Of a stretch of 64,000 nucleotides of DNA, positions 8,629 to 16,865 are shown one piece after another. Numbering within the stretch: position 1 is the first letter of the stretch; each line of letters starts with the position of its first letter. Source of the stretch: an uncultured Bacteroidales bacterium (GTDB taxonomy: Bacteria > Bacteroidota > Bacteroidia > Bacteroidales > Paludibacteraceae); NCBI GenBank assembly GCA_934728255.1, contig CAKVEC010000002.1, positions 1-64,000 on the forward strand. Reading direction: 5' to 3'. The notes beneath the pieces are model-generated. The model saw nothing but the letters and a program-made list of their open reading frames with translations, made no database searches and was not told where the DNA came from. The position numbers and the translations under genes were made by a program.

Positions 8629-8670
8629 GCAATGCACAATGCACAATGCGTAATGCATAATGCATAATGC
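8629..8670 (+). repeat. AATGCACAATGC/TAATGCATAATGC low-complexity repeat
   Basis: Six 7-bp units of the form (T/C)AATGC(A/G). Similar short runs occur at 6248-6268, where they supply a start codon, and at 44670-44687, where they supply a stop codon. Confidence 0.8.
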
Positions 8671-8680
8671 TCCTTTTTTC

Positions 8681-9535
8681 TTACAGGGAGATATGGTGGG
8701 CTTGGACGGGGGAGGAGAGAAAGACGGAAGCGGAGTCGGTGAACTTCTGTGCCGACTCGGTGGTGAGGTATTCGCACGTGCCGCCCGTAGTGAGGGCATT
8801 GCGGATAGCCGTATGGCGCGAGAGATAATCGCGGAGAGACAAGGCAACAATGTCGCCTTGGGCAATGGATTGCGCTTGCGGGTAACGGGCAGACAACCAA
8901 TGGTCGATCTTCGGTTTGAGCAACGGATAGTGTGTACAGCCGAGGACGACGGTATCAATCTGCGGGTCTTGCGCAAAAAGGGAGGCGAGGTACTTGTCCA
9001 CGAAATAGTCCGCCCCGTTGTATAGGTGTTCGCCCGATTCGATAAGAGGCACCCACATAGGGCAGGATTGTTGGGAAATTTGTAAATTTGTAAATTTGTA
9101 AATTTGTAAATTGTCCCAAATCTTTTGCAATTCGATGGGGTAACTGAGGCTGTCGATAGTGCCTTGCGTGCCAAGGATGCCGATATGTCCGTTGCGGGTG
9201 AGAGAAACCACCTGTTCCACCGTCGGGCGGATCACACCCAGCACATTCGGTATCTCCGTTCCCCTGCGCAAGGCGGGCAGATCGTGCTGCTGGATCGTGC
9301 GGAGGGCTTTGGCACTGGCGGTGTTGCATGCCAAGATAACAAGGGCGCAATCGTGTTGCAGGAGATAGTTGACCGCCTGGAGGGTATATTGGTAGATGAC
9401 CTCGAAGGAGTGCGAACCATAGGGTGCACGCGCATTGTCGCCCAAGTAGAGATAGTCATACCCGGGCAACTCGCGGCGGATCTTATCCAGAATAGTCAGT
9501 CCGCCGTAGCCGCTGTCGAAAACACCAATTTTCAT
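8681..9535 (-). CDS. murI: Glutamate racemase
   Basis: 284 residues. MurI interconverts L- and D-glutamate for peptidoglycan in the cytosol. The two catalytic cysteines are visible: Cys70 in LACNTAS and Cys200 in LGCTHYPLL. The N-terminal GVFDSGYGGL loop (residues 4-13) is also present. Residues 142-153 (NLQIYKFTNLQI) are encoded by a dispersed 8-bp repeat (9075-9114) that lies in frame just before the conserved CPMWVPL segment. The region is a variable loop in the family, so the enzyme is probably functional. The C-terminal tail after residue 255 is longer and less conserved. The gene is alone on the minus strand, with a -7 element 13 nt before the start codon. Confidence 0.93.
   Translation of the reverse strand: MKIGVFDSGYGGLTILDKIRRELPGYDYLYLGDNARAPYGSHSFEVIYQYTLQAVNYLLQHDCALVILACNTASAKALRTIQQHDLPALRRGTEIPNVLGVIRPTVEQVVSLTRNGHIGILGTQGTIDSLSYPIELQKIWDNLQIYKFTNLQISQQSCPMWVPLIESGEHLYNGADYFVDKYLASLFAQDPQIDTVVLGCTHYPLLKPKIDHWLSARYPQAQSIAQGDIVALSLRDYLSRHTAIRNALTTGGTCEYLTTESAQKFTDSASVFLSSPVQAHHISL
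9075..9114. repeat. 8-bp repeat AAATTTGT inside murI
   Basis: Just over four consecutive units. The minus strand has no stop codon in any frame, so insertion adds an open peptide (LQIYKFTN per 24 bp). Related runs are at 10916-10947 and 29892-29930. Confidence 0.9.
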
Positions 9536-9547
9536 TGATTAGCGGCG

Positions 9548-9555
9548 CAAAGGTA
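9548..9555 (-). promoter_or_regulatory. -7 element of murI
   Basis: TACCTTTG on the minus strand, 13 nt before the murI ATG, which implies an almost leaderless mRNA. No good TTTG is found 20 nt upstream. Confidence 0.6.
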
Positions 9556-9614
9556 CGCAAATTTATCCGTTTAGGAAAGAAAAAGCGGCAAACGGCGGCA
9601 TTTTTGGCAAATAA

Positions 9615-9646
9615 TTTGCATATACAAGATAAAATGAGTAATTTTG
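9615..9646 (+). promoter_or_regulatory. Promoter of dnaN
   Basis: TTTG 9615-9618, 20 nt, TAATTTTG 9639-9646. The leader to the dnaN start would be about 130 nt and would contain the AT-rich repeat at 9671-9745. Confidence 0.75.
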
Positions 9647-9670
9647 CAAACCCCTAATTATAGAGAGAAA

Positions 9671-9745
9671 CGTTAATTATCGTGTAATTAGTCGTTAATT
9701 ATTTTAATAGGAACATATAATTAACCATTAATTAGCCATATAATT
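9671..9745 (+). repeat. AT-rich dispersed repeat, dnaN leader copy
   Basis: Block 1, CGTTAATTATCGTGTA (9671-9686), and block 2, GAACATATAATTA (9711-9723), recur in the same order on the minus strand at 13926-13894. Block 2 plus CATTAATTA recurs at 24695-24738. Confidence 0.75.
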
Positions 9746-9784
9746 ATTCCGTAATATAATAGAAATCTAAAAACTACGAGAGAT

Positions 9785-10909
9785 ATGAAATTTAATGTAT
9801 CGAGTTCGAAATTGTTTGCCCAATTGCAGGCGGTAAGTCGCGTAATCGCTTCGAAGAACAGTTTGGCTATATTGGAAGACGTTTTGTTTGACCTGAACGG
9901 CAGTACGCTGACGCTGACGGCTTCGGACGGCGAGACCACCATCCGCACATCGCTTGACGTGGAGAATGCGGAGGGGGCAGGCAAAGTAGCCAGCGGCGCA
10001 CGTCTGTTGCTTGAGACGCTCAAAGAGTTTTCGGAGCAACCGCTGACTTTCTCCATCGACGAGCAGAACTTTGCAGTGAATATGGTGAGCCAGAACGGTA
10101 CGTATTCGTTTGTAGGCGTAAACGGCAACGAGTACCCGGAAATGCCTGCTACAGAGGAAGATACACATTCTATTACGATGTCGTCGAAAATGTTGCTCGA
10201 TGCCATCAACAAGACCATTTTCTGCACGGCAGACGACGAGTTGCGCCCCGTGATGAATGGTATATATTTCGATATTGCTACCGACAAAATCACGATGGTC
10301 GCTACCGATGCACATCGCCTTGTCCGCTACACCAACACATCCGTTTCATCGGAAGAACCTGCAAGTTTCATTCTGCCGAAGAAACCCGCTGTGTTGCTGA
10401 AGAACATTTTGAGCAAGGACGACAGCGATGTGGTTATCACTTTCGGGCAGAAGAATGCGAAGTTTGAGTTCTACGAGACGACCGTGGTTTGCCGTCAGAT
10501 AGAGGGACGTTTCCCGAACTACAATGCCGTAATCCCGCAGAACAACCAGAACGTGGTAGTGGTGGATCGTCAGACGCTGATCAACGCCTGCAAGCGTGTG
10601 GCTGTTTTCGCCAACACGGGTACCTCATTGCTGAAATTGGCTTTGAGCGAAAACCAAATAAAAATCTCGGCACAAGATATTGATTTCTCGACCAGCGCAG
10701 AGGAGACGATTGCTTGCGAATATAGCGGAATGCCGATGTCGATCGGTTTCAAGGCTCCGTTCCTGATTGAGATTCTCGGGGTTATTTCTTCGACCGACGT
10801 GAAACTGCAGTTGGCTGACCCTGCCCGTGCCGGACTGATTTTGCCGACCGAAAACGAGGAGAATCAAGACCTGCTGCTGCTCTTGATGCCGATGCTGCTG
10901 AACGATTGA
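9785..10909 (+). CDS. dnaN: DNA polymerase III beta subunit (sliding clamp)
   Basis: 374 residues, full length for the family. DnaN dimerises into a ring that holds polymerase III on DNA. The N-terminal MKFNVSSSKLFAQLQAVSRVI, the second-domain ATDAHRLVRY motif (around residue 174) and the C-terminal LLLLMPML strand that forms part of the protein-binding pocket are all typical. The three clamp domains cover about 1-120, 130-245 and 250-374. There is no dnaA or recF beside it, so this is not the classical dnaA-dnaN locus. An exonuclease gene follows 38 nt downstream. Confidence 0.97.
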   Translation: MKFNVSSSKLFAQLQAVSRVIASKNSLAILEDVLFDLNGSTLTLTASDGETTIRTSLDVENAEGAGKVASGARLLLETLKEFSEQPLTFSIDEQNFAVNMVSQNGTYSFVGVNGNEYPEMPATEEDTHSITMSSKMLLDAINKTIFCTADDELRPVMNGIYFDIATDKITMVATDAHRLVRYTNTSVSSEEPASFILPKKPAVLLKNILSKDDSDVVITFGQKNAKFEFYETTVVCRQIEGRFPNYNAVIPQNNQNVVVVDRQTLINACKRVAVFANTGTSLLKLALSENQIKISAQDIDFSTSAEETIACEYSGMPMSIGFKAPFLIEILGVISSTDVKLQLADPARAGLILPTENEENQDLLLLLMPMLLND

Positions 10910-10915
10910 TGAGAC

Positions 10916-10950
10916 AATTTGTAAATGTACAATTTGTAGATTTGTAAATG
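10916..10950 (+). repeat. TTTGTAAAT repeat that supplies the exonuclease start codon
   Basis: CAATTTGTAAAT is repeated with small changes; the last TTTGTAAATG contains the ATG at 10948. Confidence 0.7.
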
Positions 10951-11766
10951 AAGTTGAAACTGAGCCGCCCGTTGGTTTTCTTTGATTTGGAAGCAACAGG
11001 GCTGAATATATCAACAGACAGGATTGTTGAAATAAGTTATTACAAGGTCTTCCCCAACGGCAATGCCGAGGGGAAGACCTTGCGCGTTAAACCGACCGTG
11101 ATACGCCATTTGTCCGACCCGTTTGGCAAACCGATGATAGAGGAGACGCCGATGCATATCCCCGAGACTTCGACCGCCATACACGGTATCACCGACGAGG
11201 ACGTGGCAGACTGCCCGACTTTCCGACAGATAGCGCACCAGATAGCGGACGTGCTGAAAGACAGCGATTTGGCAGGATACAACAGCAACCATTTTGATGT
11301 GCCATTGCTAGCGGAAGAGTTTCTGCGGGCGGGTGTGAACATAGACCTAAAACGCCGTAACATGGTGGACGCTTATACGATTTTTACCAAGAACGAACAG
11401 CGCAACCTCTCGGCCGCCTACCGGTTCTACTGCGGCAAAGACCTGCAGAATGCCCATTCCGCCAATGCGGACACGATGGCGACTTATGAGGTGCTGATGG
11501 CACAGTTGGAACGCTATGATTTGCCCGATACTATCGAGGGGCTGGCAGACTATTCAGCCGGCAGTGTGCGGTTTGCGGACTTCGCAGGGCGTATTGCTTA
11601 CGACAAAGACGGGTACGAGGTGTTCAATTTTGGGCAGCACAAAGGGCAGCGGTTGGCAGATGTGTTCCGCCGCGAACCGGGCTACTACGGCTGGATCATA
11701 GGGGGTGATTTCCCGGCTTACACCAAGCAGGTATGCACACGAGTGTATCTCAATAAGGTGAAGTAG
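10948..11766 (+). CDS. DEDDh 3'-5' exonuclease, DnaQ/epsilon-like
   Basis: 272 residues. The exonuclease domain (about 7-190) has Exo I FFDLEATG with Asp13 and Glu15, an Exo II region YNSNHFDVPLL and an Exo III H-x4-D (HSANAD). These are the metal-binding residues of the DEDDh group, which includes the proofreading subunit of polymerase III. The C-terminal 60 residues (VFNFGQHKGQRLADV, YYGWIIGGDFP) match the small domain often attached to such exonucleases. Location directly after dnaN suits a replication or repair role, but this could be a stand-alone nuclease rather than the true epsilon subunit. Confidence 0.85.
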   Translation: MKLKLSRPLVFFDLEATGLNISTDRIVEISYYKVFPNGNAEGKTLRVKPTVIRHLSDPFGKPMIEETPMHIPETSTAIHGITDEDVADCPTFRQIAHQIADVLKDSDLAGYNSNHFDVPLLAEEFLRAGVNIDLKRRNMVDAYTIFTKNEQRNLSAAYRFYCGKDLQNAHSANADTMATYEVLMAQLERYDLPDTIEGLADYSAGSVRFADFAGRIAYDKDGYEVFNFGQHKGQRLADVFRREPGYYGWIIGGDFPAYTKQVCTRVYLNKVK

Positions 11767-11767
11767 T

Positions 11768-11916
11768 TCGTTTATGAGTTTATATGTTTATGGGTTTATG
11801 CGTTGTTTAGAAAGTTAATCAGTGTTTACCTTTCTCAACTTAAACTTATTCAACTTTTTAACTTGTTCAACTACTCCTAAACTTCTAAACTTATCAACTT
11901 CTCAACTCCAACCAAC
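11768..11916 (+). repeat. Low-complexity leader (TTTATGAGTTTAT / CTTCTAAACTTATCAACTT)
   Basis: The gap before the DUF4954 gene consists of short AACTT/TTTATG repeats. Comparable sequence occurs at 47539-47590 before pgk and 48863-48995 after it. No gene is seen here. Confidence 0.6.
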
Positions 11917-13896
11917 ATGTATAGAAATTTAACAGAACAGGAGCAGCAGCAACTGCTTGCACAGGGGTGCGACGCAAAGAATTGGGCGGATGTATATGTC
12001 AAAGACGGTTTCGACCCGCAATACGTGCGCGATGCCCATTTCTCGGGTGTGGTGAAAATGGGTAAGTTTGTGCGTGAGTTCGAACTGCCCGGAGGGCTGA
12101 GCGTCCATTCGGGTATCAATCACGCCACCATCCACAACTGCGAGATCGGCGACAACGTACACCTGTACAATATCCATAATTATATCGCCAACTATCGCAT
12201 CGGGGCGGACACGTGTATCGAAAATGTGAATGCCATTCTGGTGGATGGGCGCACTACATTCGGCAACGGAGTGCGCGTACCCGTGATGAACGAAGGCGGC
12301 GGGCGCGAGATACCGATTTTCAACCATCTGAGTGCCAGTCTGGCATACGTGATGACGCTCTACCGCCATCGCCCGAAGATGATAGCGGTTCTCGACAAGA
12401 TGATAGACGATTATGCCGAGTCGCAGGCAAGCGAAATCGGCGAAATCGGCGAACACGTATGTATCCTCAACTGCGGCAGCATCAAGAATACACGTATCGG
12501 CGATTATGCCGAACTGACGGGTGTGTCGCGCCTGAAAAACGGTACGGTCAACTCCAACCGGTTTGCACCCACGAAACTCGGTTCGGGCGTCAAATGCACC
12601 GATTTTATCATTGCTTCGGGCGTGGAAATAGGCGACTCTACCCTGGTGGACAAGTGCTTTGTGGGACAAGGCTGTATCTTCGACAAACACTACTCGGCGG
12701 GGGAATCGCTGTTTTTCAGCAACTGCCAGGGTATGCACGGCGAGGCGTGTGCGATCTTCGCCGGTCCCTACACGGTAACGCACCACAAATCGACCCTGCT
12801 CATTGCAGGTATGTTCTCGTTCCTGAATGCAGGTTCGGGCAGCAACCAGTCGAACCATATGTACAAACTGGGGCCTATCCACCAGGGTGTGGCGGAACGC
12901 GGGGCAAAGACCACTTCGGACAGTTACCTGCTGTGGCCGTCGAAGATCGGGGCGTTCTCGCTCGTGATGGGGCGGCACACCAACCACGCCGACACCAGCG
13001 AACTGCCGTTCTCGTATCTGATTGAGAACCAGTCGGAATCATACCTCGTGCCGGGTGCCAACCTGCGTACGGTGGGTACGATACGTGATGCGCAGAAATG
13101 GCCCAAGCGCGACAATCGCAAAGACCCCGACAAGTTGGATTTTATCAATTTCAACCTGCTGTCGCCCTATACGGTACAGAAGATGTGGCGCGGGCGAGAG
13201 ATACTGAAAGAGTTGCAGACGCTGAGCGGAATGAACACCGAGGTCTATGGCTACAACAACTGCAAAATCCGCAATTCATCGCTCGTACACGGCGATATGC
13301 TCTATACGATAGGCATTACCAAATTCCTCGGCAACTCGCTGATTTCCAGAATTGAGCAGGCAGACATCCGCTCGTTGGACGACCTGCACAAGGCTTTGAG
13401 ACCCGATACCGAGGTTGGTTTGGGCGACTGGGTGGATCTGGCGGGACTGATTGCCCCGCGCAGCGAGGTTACACGCCTGATGGACGACATCGAAAAGGGC
13501 GGAATGAGTTACCTGCAGATACAGGATCGCTTCCGCCAAATGCACGAGAACTACTACATCTACGAATGGACATGGGCGGTCGACAAACTGCAGCAGATAT
13601 GGGGTTGCAGCGTGGACAAGGTATCGCTCGATCTGGTCTTGCAAAGCATCAACCGCTGGCAGGATGCGGTGATAAAACTGGACAAGATGGTGTACGAAGA
13701 TGCAAAGAAAGAGTTTAACCTCAACAGTCAGACGGGCTTCGGCGTGGACGGCGACCGCTCGCAGCAAATGGCTGATTTCGAGTCGGTCCGTGGCAGTTTC
13801 GAAAGCAACTCGTTTGTGCAGGAGGTGCTGAAACACATTGAGCGCAAGACGGATCTCGGCGACAAGATACGGAAAAAACTGGAATCCATCCGATAA
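11917..13896 (+). CDS. DUF4954 family protein (left-handed beta-helix, hexapeptide-like)
   Basis: 659 residues. From residue 60 to about 330 the sequence follows the hexapeptide-repeat pattern of left-handed beta-helix acyl- and nucleotidyltransferases (IHNCEIGDNVHLYNI, IKNTRIGDYAELTGV, VEIGDSTLVDKCFVGQG). The C-terminal 230 residues are helical. It matches the DUF4954 family, widespread in Bacteroidota, whose reaction is unknown as far as I recall. No signal peptide is present, so it should be cytosolic. A sugar-nucleotide transferase activity is plausible by fold only. Confidence 0.85.
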   Translation: MYRNLTEQEQQQLLAQGCDAKNWADVYVKDGFDPQYVRDAHFSGVVKMGKFVREFELPGGLSVHSGINHATIHNCEIGDNVHLYNIHNYIANYRIGADTCIENVNAILVDGRTTFGNGVRVPVMNEGGGREIPIFNHLSASLAYVMTLYRHRPKMIAVLDKMIDDYAESQASEIGEIGEHVCILNCGSIKNTRIGDYAELTGVSRLKNGTVNSNRFAPTKLGSGVKCTDFIIASGVEIGDSTLVDKCFVGQGCIFDKHYSAGESLFFSNCQGMHGEACAIFAGPYTVTHHKSTLLIAGMFSFLNAGSGSNQSNHMYKLGPIHQGVAERGAKTTSDSYLLWPSKIGAFSLVMGRHTNHADTSELPFSYLIENQSESYLVPGANLRTVGTIRDAQKWPKRDNRKDPDKLDFINFNLLSPYTVQKMWRGREILKELQTLSGMNTEVYGYNNCKIRNSSLVHGDMLYTIGITKFLGNSLISRIEQADIRSLDDLHKALRPDTEVGLGDWVDLAGLIAPRSEVTRLMDDIEKGGMSYLQIQDRFRQMHENYYIYEWTWAVDKLQQIWGCSVDKVSLDLVLQSINRWQDAVIKLDKMVYEDAKKEFNLNSQTGFGVDGDRSQQMADFESVRGSFESNSFVQEVLKHIERKTDLGDKIRKKLESIR

Positions 13897-13926
13897 TTAT
13901 ATGTTCTTTCTACACGATAATTAACG
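13894..13926 (-). repeat. AT-rich dispersed repeat, minus-strand copy
   Basis: On the minus strand CGTTAATTATCGTGTA (13926-13911) and GAACATATAATTA (13906-13894) recur in the same order as at 9671-9723, with a 4-nt instead of a 24-nt spacer. Confidence 0.75.
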
Positions 13927-13970
13927 TTCCTATTTAATATATAGTGGCATAGAGTTTGTATAGAGCAGGT

Positions 13971-14777
13971 ATGATGCCTGGTAAAGTAACCATATTAGGA
14001 AGCGGGAGTGCACGACCGACGATGCAAAATTCGCCGTCGGGGCAGATTGTCGAACTATGCGACAAGTCGTTCCTCGTGGACTGTGGCGAGGGCGTGCAGA
14101 TAACTATGCAACGTCTTGGCGTACATACTTCGCGGCTCTACAACATCTTTATTTCCCATCTCCACGGCGACCATTGTTTCGGTTTGATCGGATTGCTTTC
14201 CTCGCTCGGAATGCAGCACCGCACACAGCCGATGCACATCTATTCGCACCCCGATCTGGAGCGGCTGTTGCGCCCGTGGCTTGACTATTATTGCGCCGAT
14301 ATGCCCTACGAGGTCATTTTCCACCCCATCAACCCGCGCAAGCACGAGGTTATCTTCGAGGACAGGACGGTGATGGTGGAGTCGGTGCCGCTCAAGCACA
14401 CGGTGCCGTGCTGCGGTTTCCTGTTCTCGGAGCGGCACCGCCGGATGGAAAATGGCGAGAAAATGTACGACATTCGCAAACGCTACGCCTACTGCTCCGA
14501 CACTATGTTTACCGAGAAGATTGTACCTGTTATTGAGGGCGTGGATATGCTCTACCACGAGGCTACTTTCTTGGACGAGTTCGCCGTACGCTGCAAACAG
14601 GTTATGCACTCTACGGCGCGGCAGGCTGCCGAGATAGCAGAGAAAGCCCACGTGGGCAAACTGCTCATCGGACATTTTTCCGCACGGGTGGACGACCATA
14701 GCCTGTTCCTCCGGGAGGCGCAGGAGGTTTTCCCGAACACCGCCCTTGCCGAGGAACGCAAGACGTTTGAGTTCTAA
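13971..14777 (+). CDS. rnz: Ribonuclease Z
   Basis: 268 residues from ATG 13971. A TTG at 13956 would add five residues but is less likely. This metallo-beta-lactamase-fold endonuclease trims the 3' end of tRNA precursors. The zinc motif HLHGDH is at residues 63-68, with further ligands in the KHTVPCCGF, CSDTMF, YHEATF and GHFSAR segments. The N-terminal ILGSGSARPT is typical of the family. tRNA genes in this window do not encode CCA, which agrees with a need for 3' processing before CCA addition. It is followed 56 nt later by radA. Confidence 0.92.
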   Translation: MMPGKVTILGSGSARPTMQNSPSGQIVELCDKSFLVDCGEGVQITMQRLGVHTSRLYNIFISHLHGDHCFGLIGLLSSLGMQHRTQPMHIYSHPDLERLLRPWLDYYCADMPYEVIFHPINPRKHEVIFEDRTVMVESVPLKHTVPCCGFLFSERHRRMENGEKMYDIRKRYAYCSDTMFTEKIVPVIEGVDMLYHEATFLDEFAVRCKQVMHSTARQAAEIAEKAHVGKLLIGHFSARVDDHSLFLREAQEVFPNTALAEERKTFEF

Positions 14778-14833
14778 GGCATTTTTCCCTGTTCTTTCCC
14801 TGATGTTACCCTGTGGATAGCATAATCAAAAAA

Positions 14834-16195
14834 ATGGCAAAACAGACTACCGAATATATTTGCAGCAACTGTGGTGCAAAAGCCCCGCAGATGTTGGGTC
14901 GCTGCCCCGTATGTGGCGAATGGGGTACCTACGAAGAAAATACCACGGTCTCCACGCCCGCAGGCAAACGCTCGCTGTCGTCTATCGGCGGCGGAGCGAA
15001 ACCGCAACGTATTCAGGATATTACCGCTACCGAGGAGATGCGTATCGATATGCACAATGGCGAACTCAACCGTGTACTCGGCGGTGGGTTGGTACCCGGC
15101 AGCCTGGTGCTTCTGGGCGGCGAACCGGGTATCGGCAAATCGACTCTTGCCCTGCAGGTACTGATGCAACTCGGCGAGCGGCGAACCCTCTATGCCAGCG
15201 GTGAGGAGAGCGTGCGCCAACTCAAACTGCGTGCCGAGCGTCTGGCAGGCAACCCCGACAACCTGTTTATTGTCAGCGAGACTTCGCTGGAGCGTATTCT
15301 GGACGATGTTACGGATATCCAACCCGAGGTGGTTATCATCGATTCTATCCAGACCATCGGTTGCAACTCGGTGGAAGCCACCATCGGCAGCCTCAGCCAG
15401 GTGCGCGAGTGCGCAGCGCGTATCTTGCAGTACGCCAAAGAGAAAAACGTGCCGTTTTTCATCATCGGGCATATCAACAAAGAGGGCTCACTTGCTGGAC
15501 CGAAAGTGCTGGAACACATCGTCGATACCGTGCTTCAGTTCGAGGGCGACCAGCACTATATGTACCGTATCCTGCGGGCGCAAAAGAACCGCTTCGGCTC
15601 CACGTCCGAACTCGGCATCTACGAGATGCAGCAGGACGGTCTGCGCGAAGTTACCAACCCCAGCGAACTGCTGCTATCCACTGCCCGCGAGGGGCTGTCC
15701 GGCATATCCATTGCCGCGGCTGTCGAGGGCGTGCGACCGTTCCTTATCGAGGTGCAAGCCCTCGTCTCTTCGGCTGCCTACGGAACGCCGCAACGGTCGT
15801 CCACCGGTTTCGATGCCCGACGGCTGAATATGCTGCTTGCCGTCTTGGAAAAACGTGTCGGCTTCAAACTGCTGCAAAAAGATGTCTTTCTCAACATCGC
15901 CGGCGGTCTGCGTGTGAACGACCCTGCCATCGATTTGGCAGTACTGGCAGCCGTCTTGTCATCGAATATGGACATCGCACTCGACCCCGACACATGCCTC
16001 ACGGGCGAGGTCGGTCTGGCGGGCGAGATACGTCCCGTCAACCGTATCGAACAGAGAATCAGCGAGGCGCAGAAACTCGGCTTCAAGCGGATTATTATCC
16101 CCGCCGACCAGAAAGTGCTGACGCAGAAATACAAGATCGAAATAGTGCCGGTCAAAAAAGTTACAGACGCTTTCCGACTACTGATCAAGCAATAG
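14834..16195 (+). CDS. radA: DNA repair protein RadA
   Basis: 453 residues from ATG 14834 (MAKQTTEYICSNCG), the usual RadA start; a GTG at 14813 is in frame but adds a non-conserved leader. RadA is a RecA-like ATPase that helps branch migration in recombination. The zinc finger uses Cys10, 13, 24 and 27. The Walker A motif GEPGIGKST is at 96-104, the RadA-specific KNRFG motif at 251-255, and the Lon-like C-terminal domain spans about 285-450. All domains are complete. Confidence 0.96.
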   Translation: MAKQTTEYICSNCGAKAPQMLGRCPVCGEWGTYEENTTVSTPAGKRSLSSIGGGAKPQRIQDITATEEMRIDMHNGELNRVLGGGLVPGSLVLLGGEPGIGKSTLALQVLMQLGERRTLYASGEESVRQLKLRAERLAGNPDNLFIVSETSLERILDDVTDIQPEVVIIDSIQTIGCNSVEATIGSLSQVRECAARILQYAKEKNVPFFIIGHINKEGSLAGPKVLEHIVDTVLQFEGDQHYMYRILRAQKNRFGSTSELGIYEMQQDGLREVTNPSELLLSTAREGLSGISIAAAVEGVRPFLIEVQALVSSAAYGTPQRSSTGFDARRLNMLLAVLEKRVGFKLLQKDVFLNIAGGLRVNDPAIDLAVLAAVLSSNMDIALDPDTCLTGEVGLAGEIRPVNRIEQRISEAQKLGFKRIIIPADQKVLTQKYKIEIVPVKKVTDAFRLLIKQ

Positions 16196-16295
16196 GATTG
16201 GCACGCAATTTGTGCGATTATGATAAACTATATAATCTAGAATTCCTAGGATTTCTAGAATCAAAACAATTAACTCTTAACAGAAAGGATTCACT

Positions 16296-16583
16296 ATGAA
16301 ACTGAACACGCAAGCCGTTAATTTCGAGATGGCAACCCGTTTGGAGCAACACATCGCCAAGAAAACCCGTCGTTACGAGAAACTGCTGACTCCTTCCGCT
16401 GAAATGGATATCCGTATGACCGTGGTTAAACCCGAAACTAACCTGAATAAAGAAGCGACTATCCGCATTACGGGTATGGGGGCAGAACTATTCGCACAAA
16501 AGACCTGCGACACGTTTGAGCAAGCCATCGACGAGTGTCTCGAAGCACTCGACCGCCAATTGGAGAAACAAAAGGACAAATAA
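16296..16583 (+). CDS. hpf: Ribosome hibernation-promoting factor, short form
   Basis: 95 residues, the short HPF/RaiA type with only the ribosome-binding domain (beta-alpha-beta-beta-beta-alpha). It binds the 30S decoding region in stationary phase. It has MKLNTQAVNFEMATRLEQHIAKK at the start, cut here as two recognisable halves (sigma-54 modulation protein family), and a charged C-terminal helix. It is monocistronic by appearance, ending in a strong terminator at 16601-16639. Confidence 0.88.
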   Translation: MKLNTQAVNFEMATRLEQHIAKKTRRYEKLLTPSAEMDIRMTVVKPETNLNKEATIRITGMGAELFAQKTCDTFEQAIDECLEALDRQLEKQKDK

Positions 16584-16600
16584 TAAACAGCACATTCAAT

Positions 16601-16639
16601 AAAAAAGGAGACTGCCACACCGGCAGTCTCCTTTTTTAT
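16601..16639. terminator. Strong, nearly bidirectional terminator after hpf
   Basis: The 10-bp perfect stem GGAGACTGCC/GGCAGTCTCC (16607-16616 with 16622-16631) has six A before it and six T after it. Confidence 0.93.
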
Positions 16640-16644
16640 TTGAC

Positions 16645-16671
16645 GGGGACGCGGGCGCCCCGCCCGCGGTT
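16645..16671 (+). repeat. REP-like hairpin element, copy 1
   Basis: GGGGA, then the stem CGCGGGC, loop GCCCC and stem GCCCGCG, then GTT. Copies occur at 25836-25862, 25901-25927 (inverted) and 38892-38917. Confidence 0.85.
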
Positions 16672-16708
16672 AAATCCTCAAACTTATCAGATGCTTCACC
16701 TTAAATAT

Positions 16709-16851
16709 AACGTCAGTTCGATATAAGCAAATTGTCTTACTTTACCGCCGTAGGCGAATAAGATTTATAGCAATTTATGGCTGTAAAAGCAAAGATTTAT
16801 TTAGATTTCTTGCCGCTTTGCGGCAAAGGAGTTTTATATCAAACTCACGTT
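16709..16851. mobile_element. MITE-like element with imperfect terminal inverted repeats
   Basis: The left end AACGTCAGTTCGATATAA (16709-16726) and the right end (16834-16851, reverse complement AACGTGAGTTTGATATAA) match at 16 of 18 positions. A perfect internal hairpin TTGCCGC-TTT-GCGGCAA is at 16810-16826. There is no coding capacity. The element fills most of the gap between hpf and the minus-strand trio. Confidence 0.5.
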
Positions 16852-16865
16852 AATATAGGGCAAAC

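Noticed and set aside
9536..9784. Chromosomal origin next to dnaN
   Set aside because: dnaA is not adjacent and no cluster of TTATCCACA boxes lies in this gap, although it is AT-rich.
16209..16265. Palindromic TCTAGAATTCCTAGGATTTCTAGAA sequence (seen in short parts) before hpf as an operator
   Set aside because: The arms are interrupted and of low complexity, and nothing else supports regulator binding.
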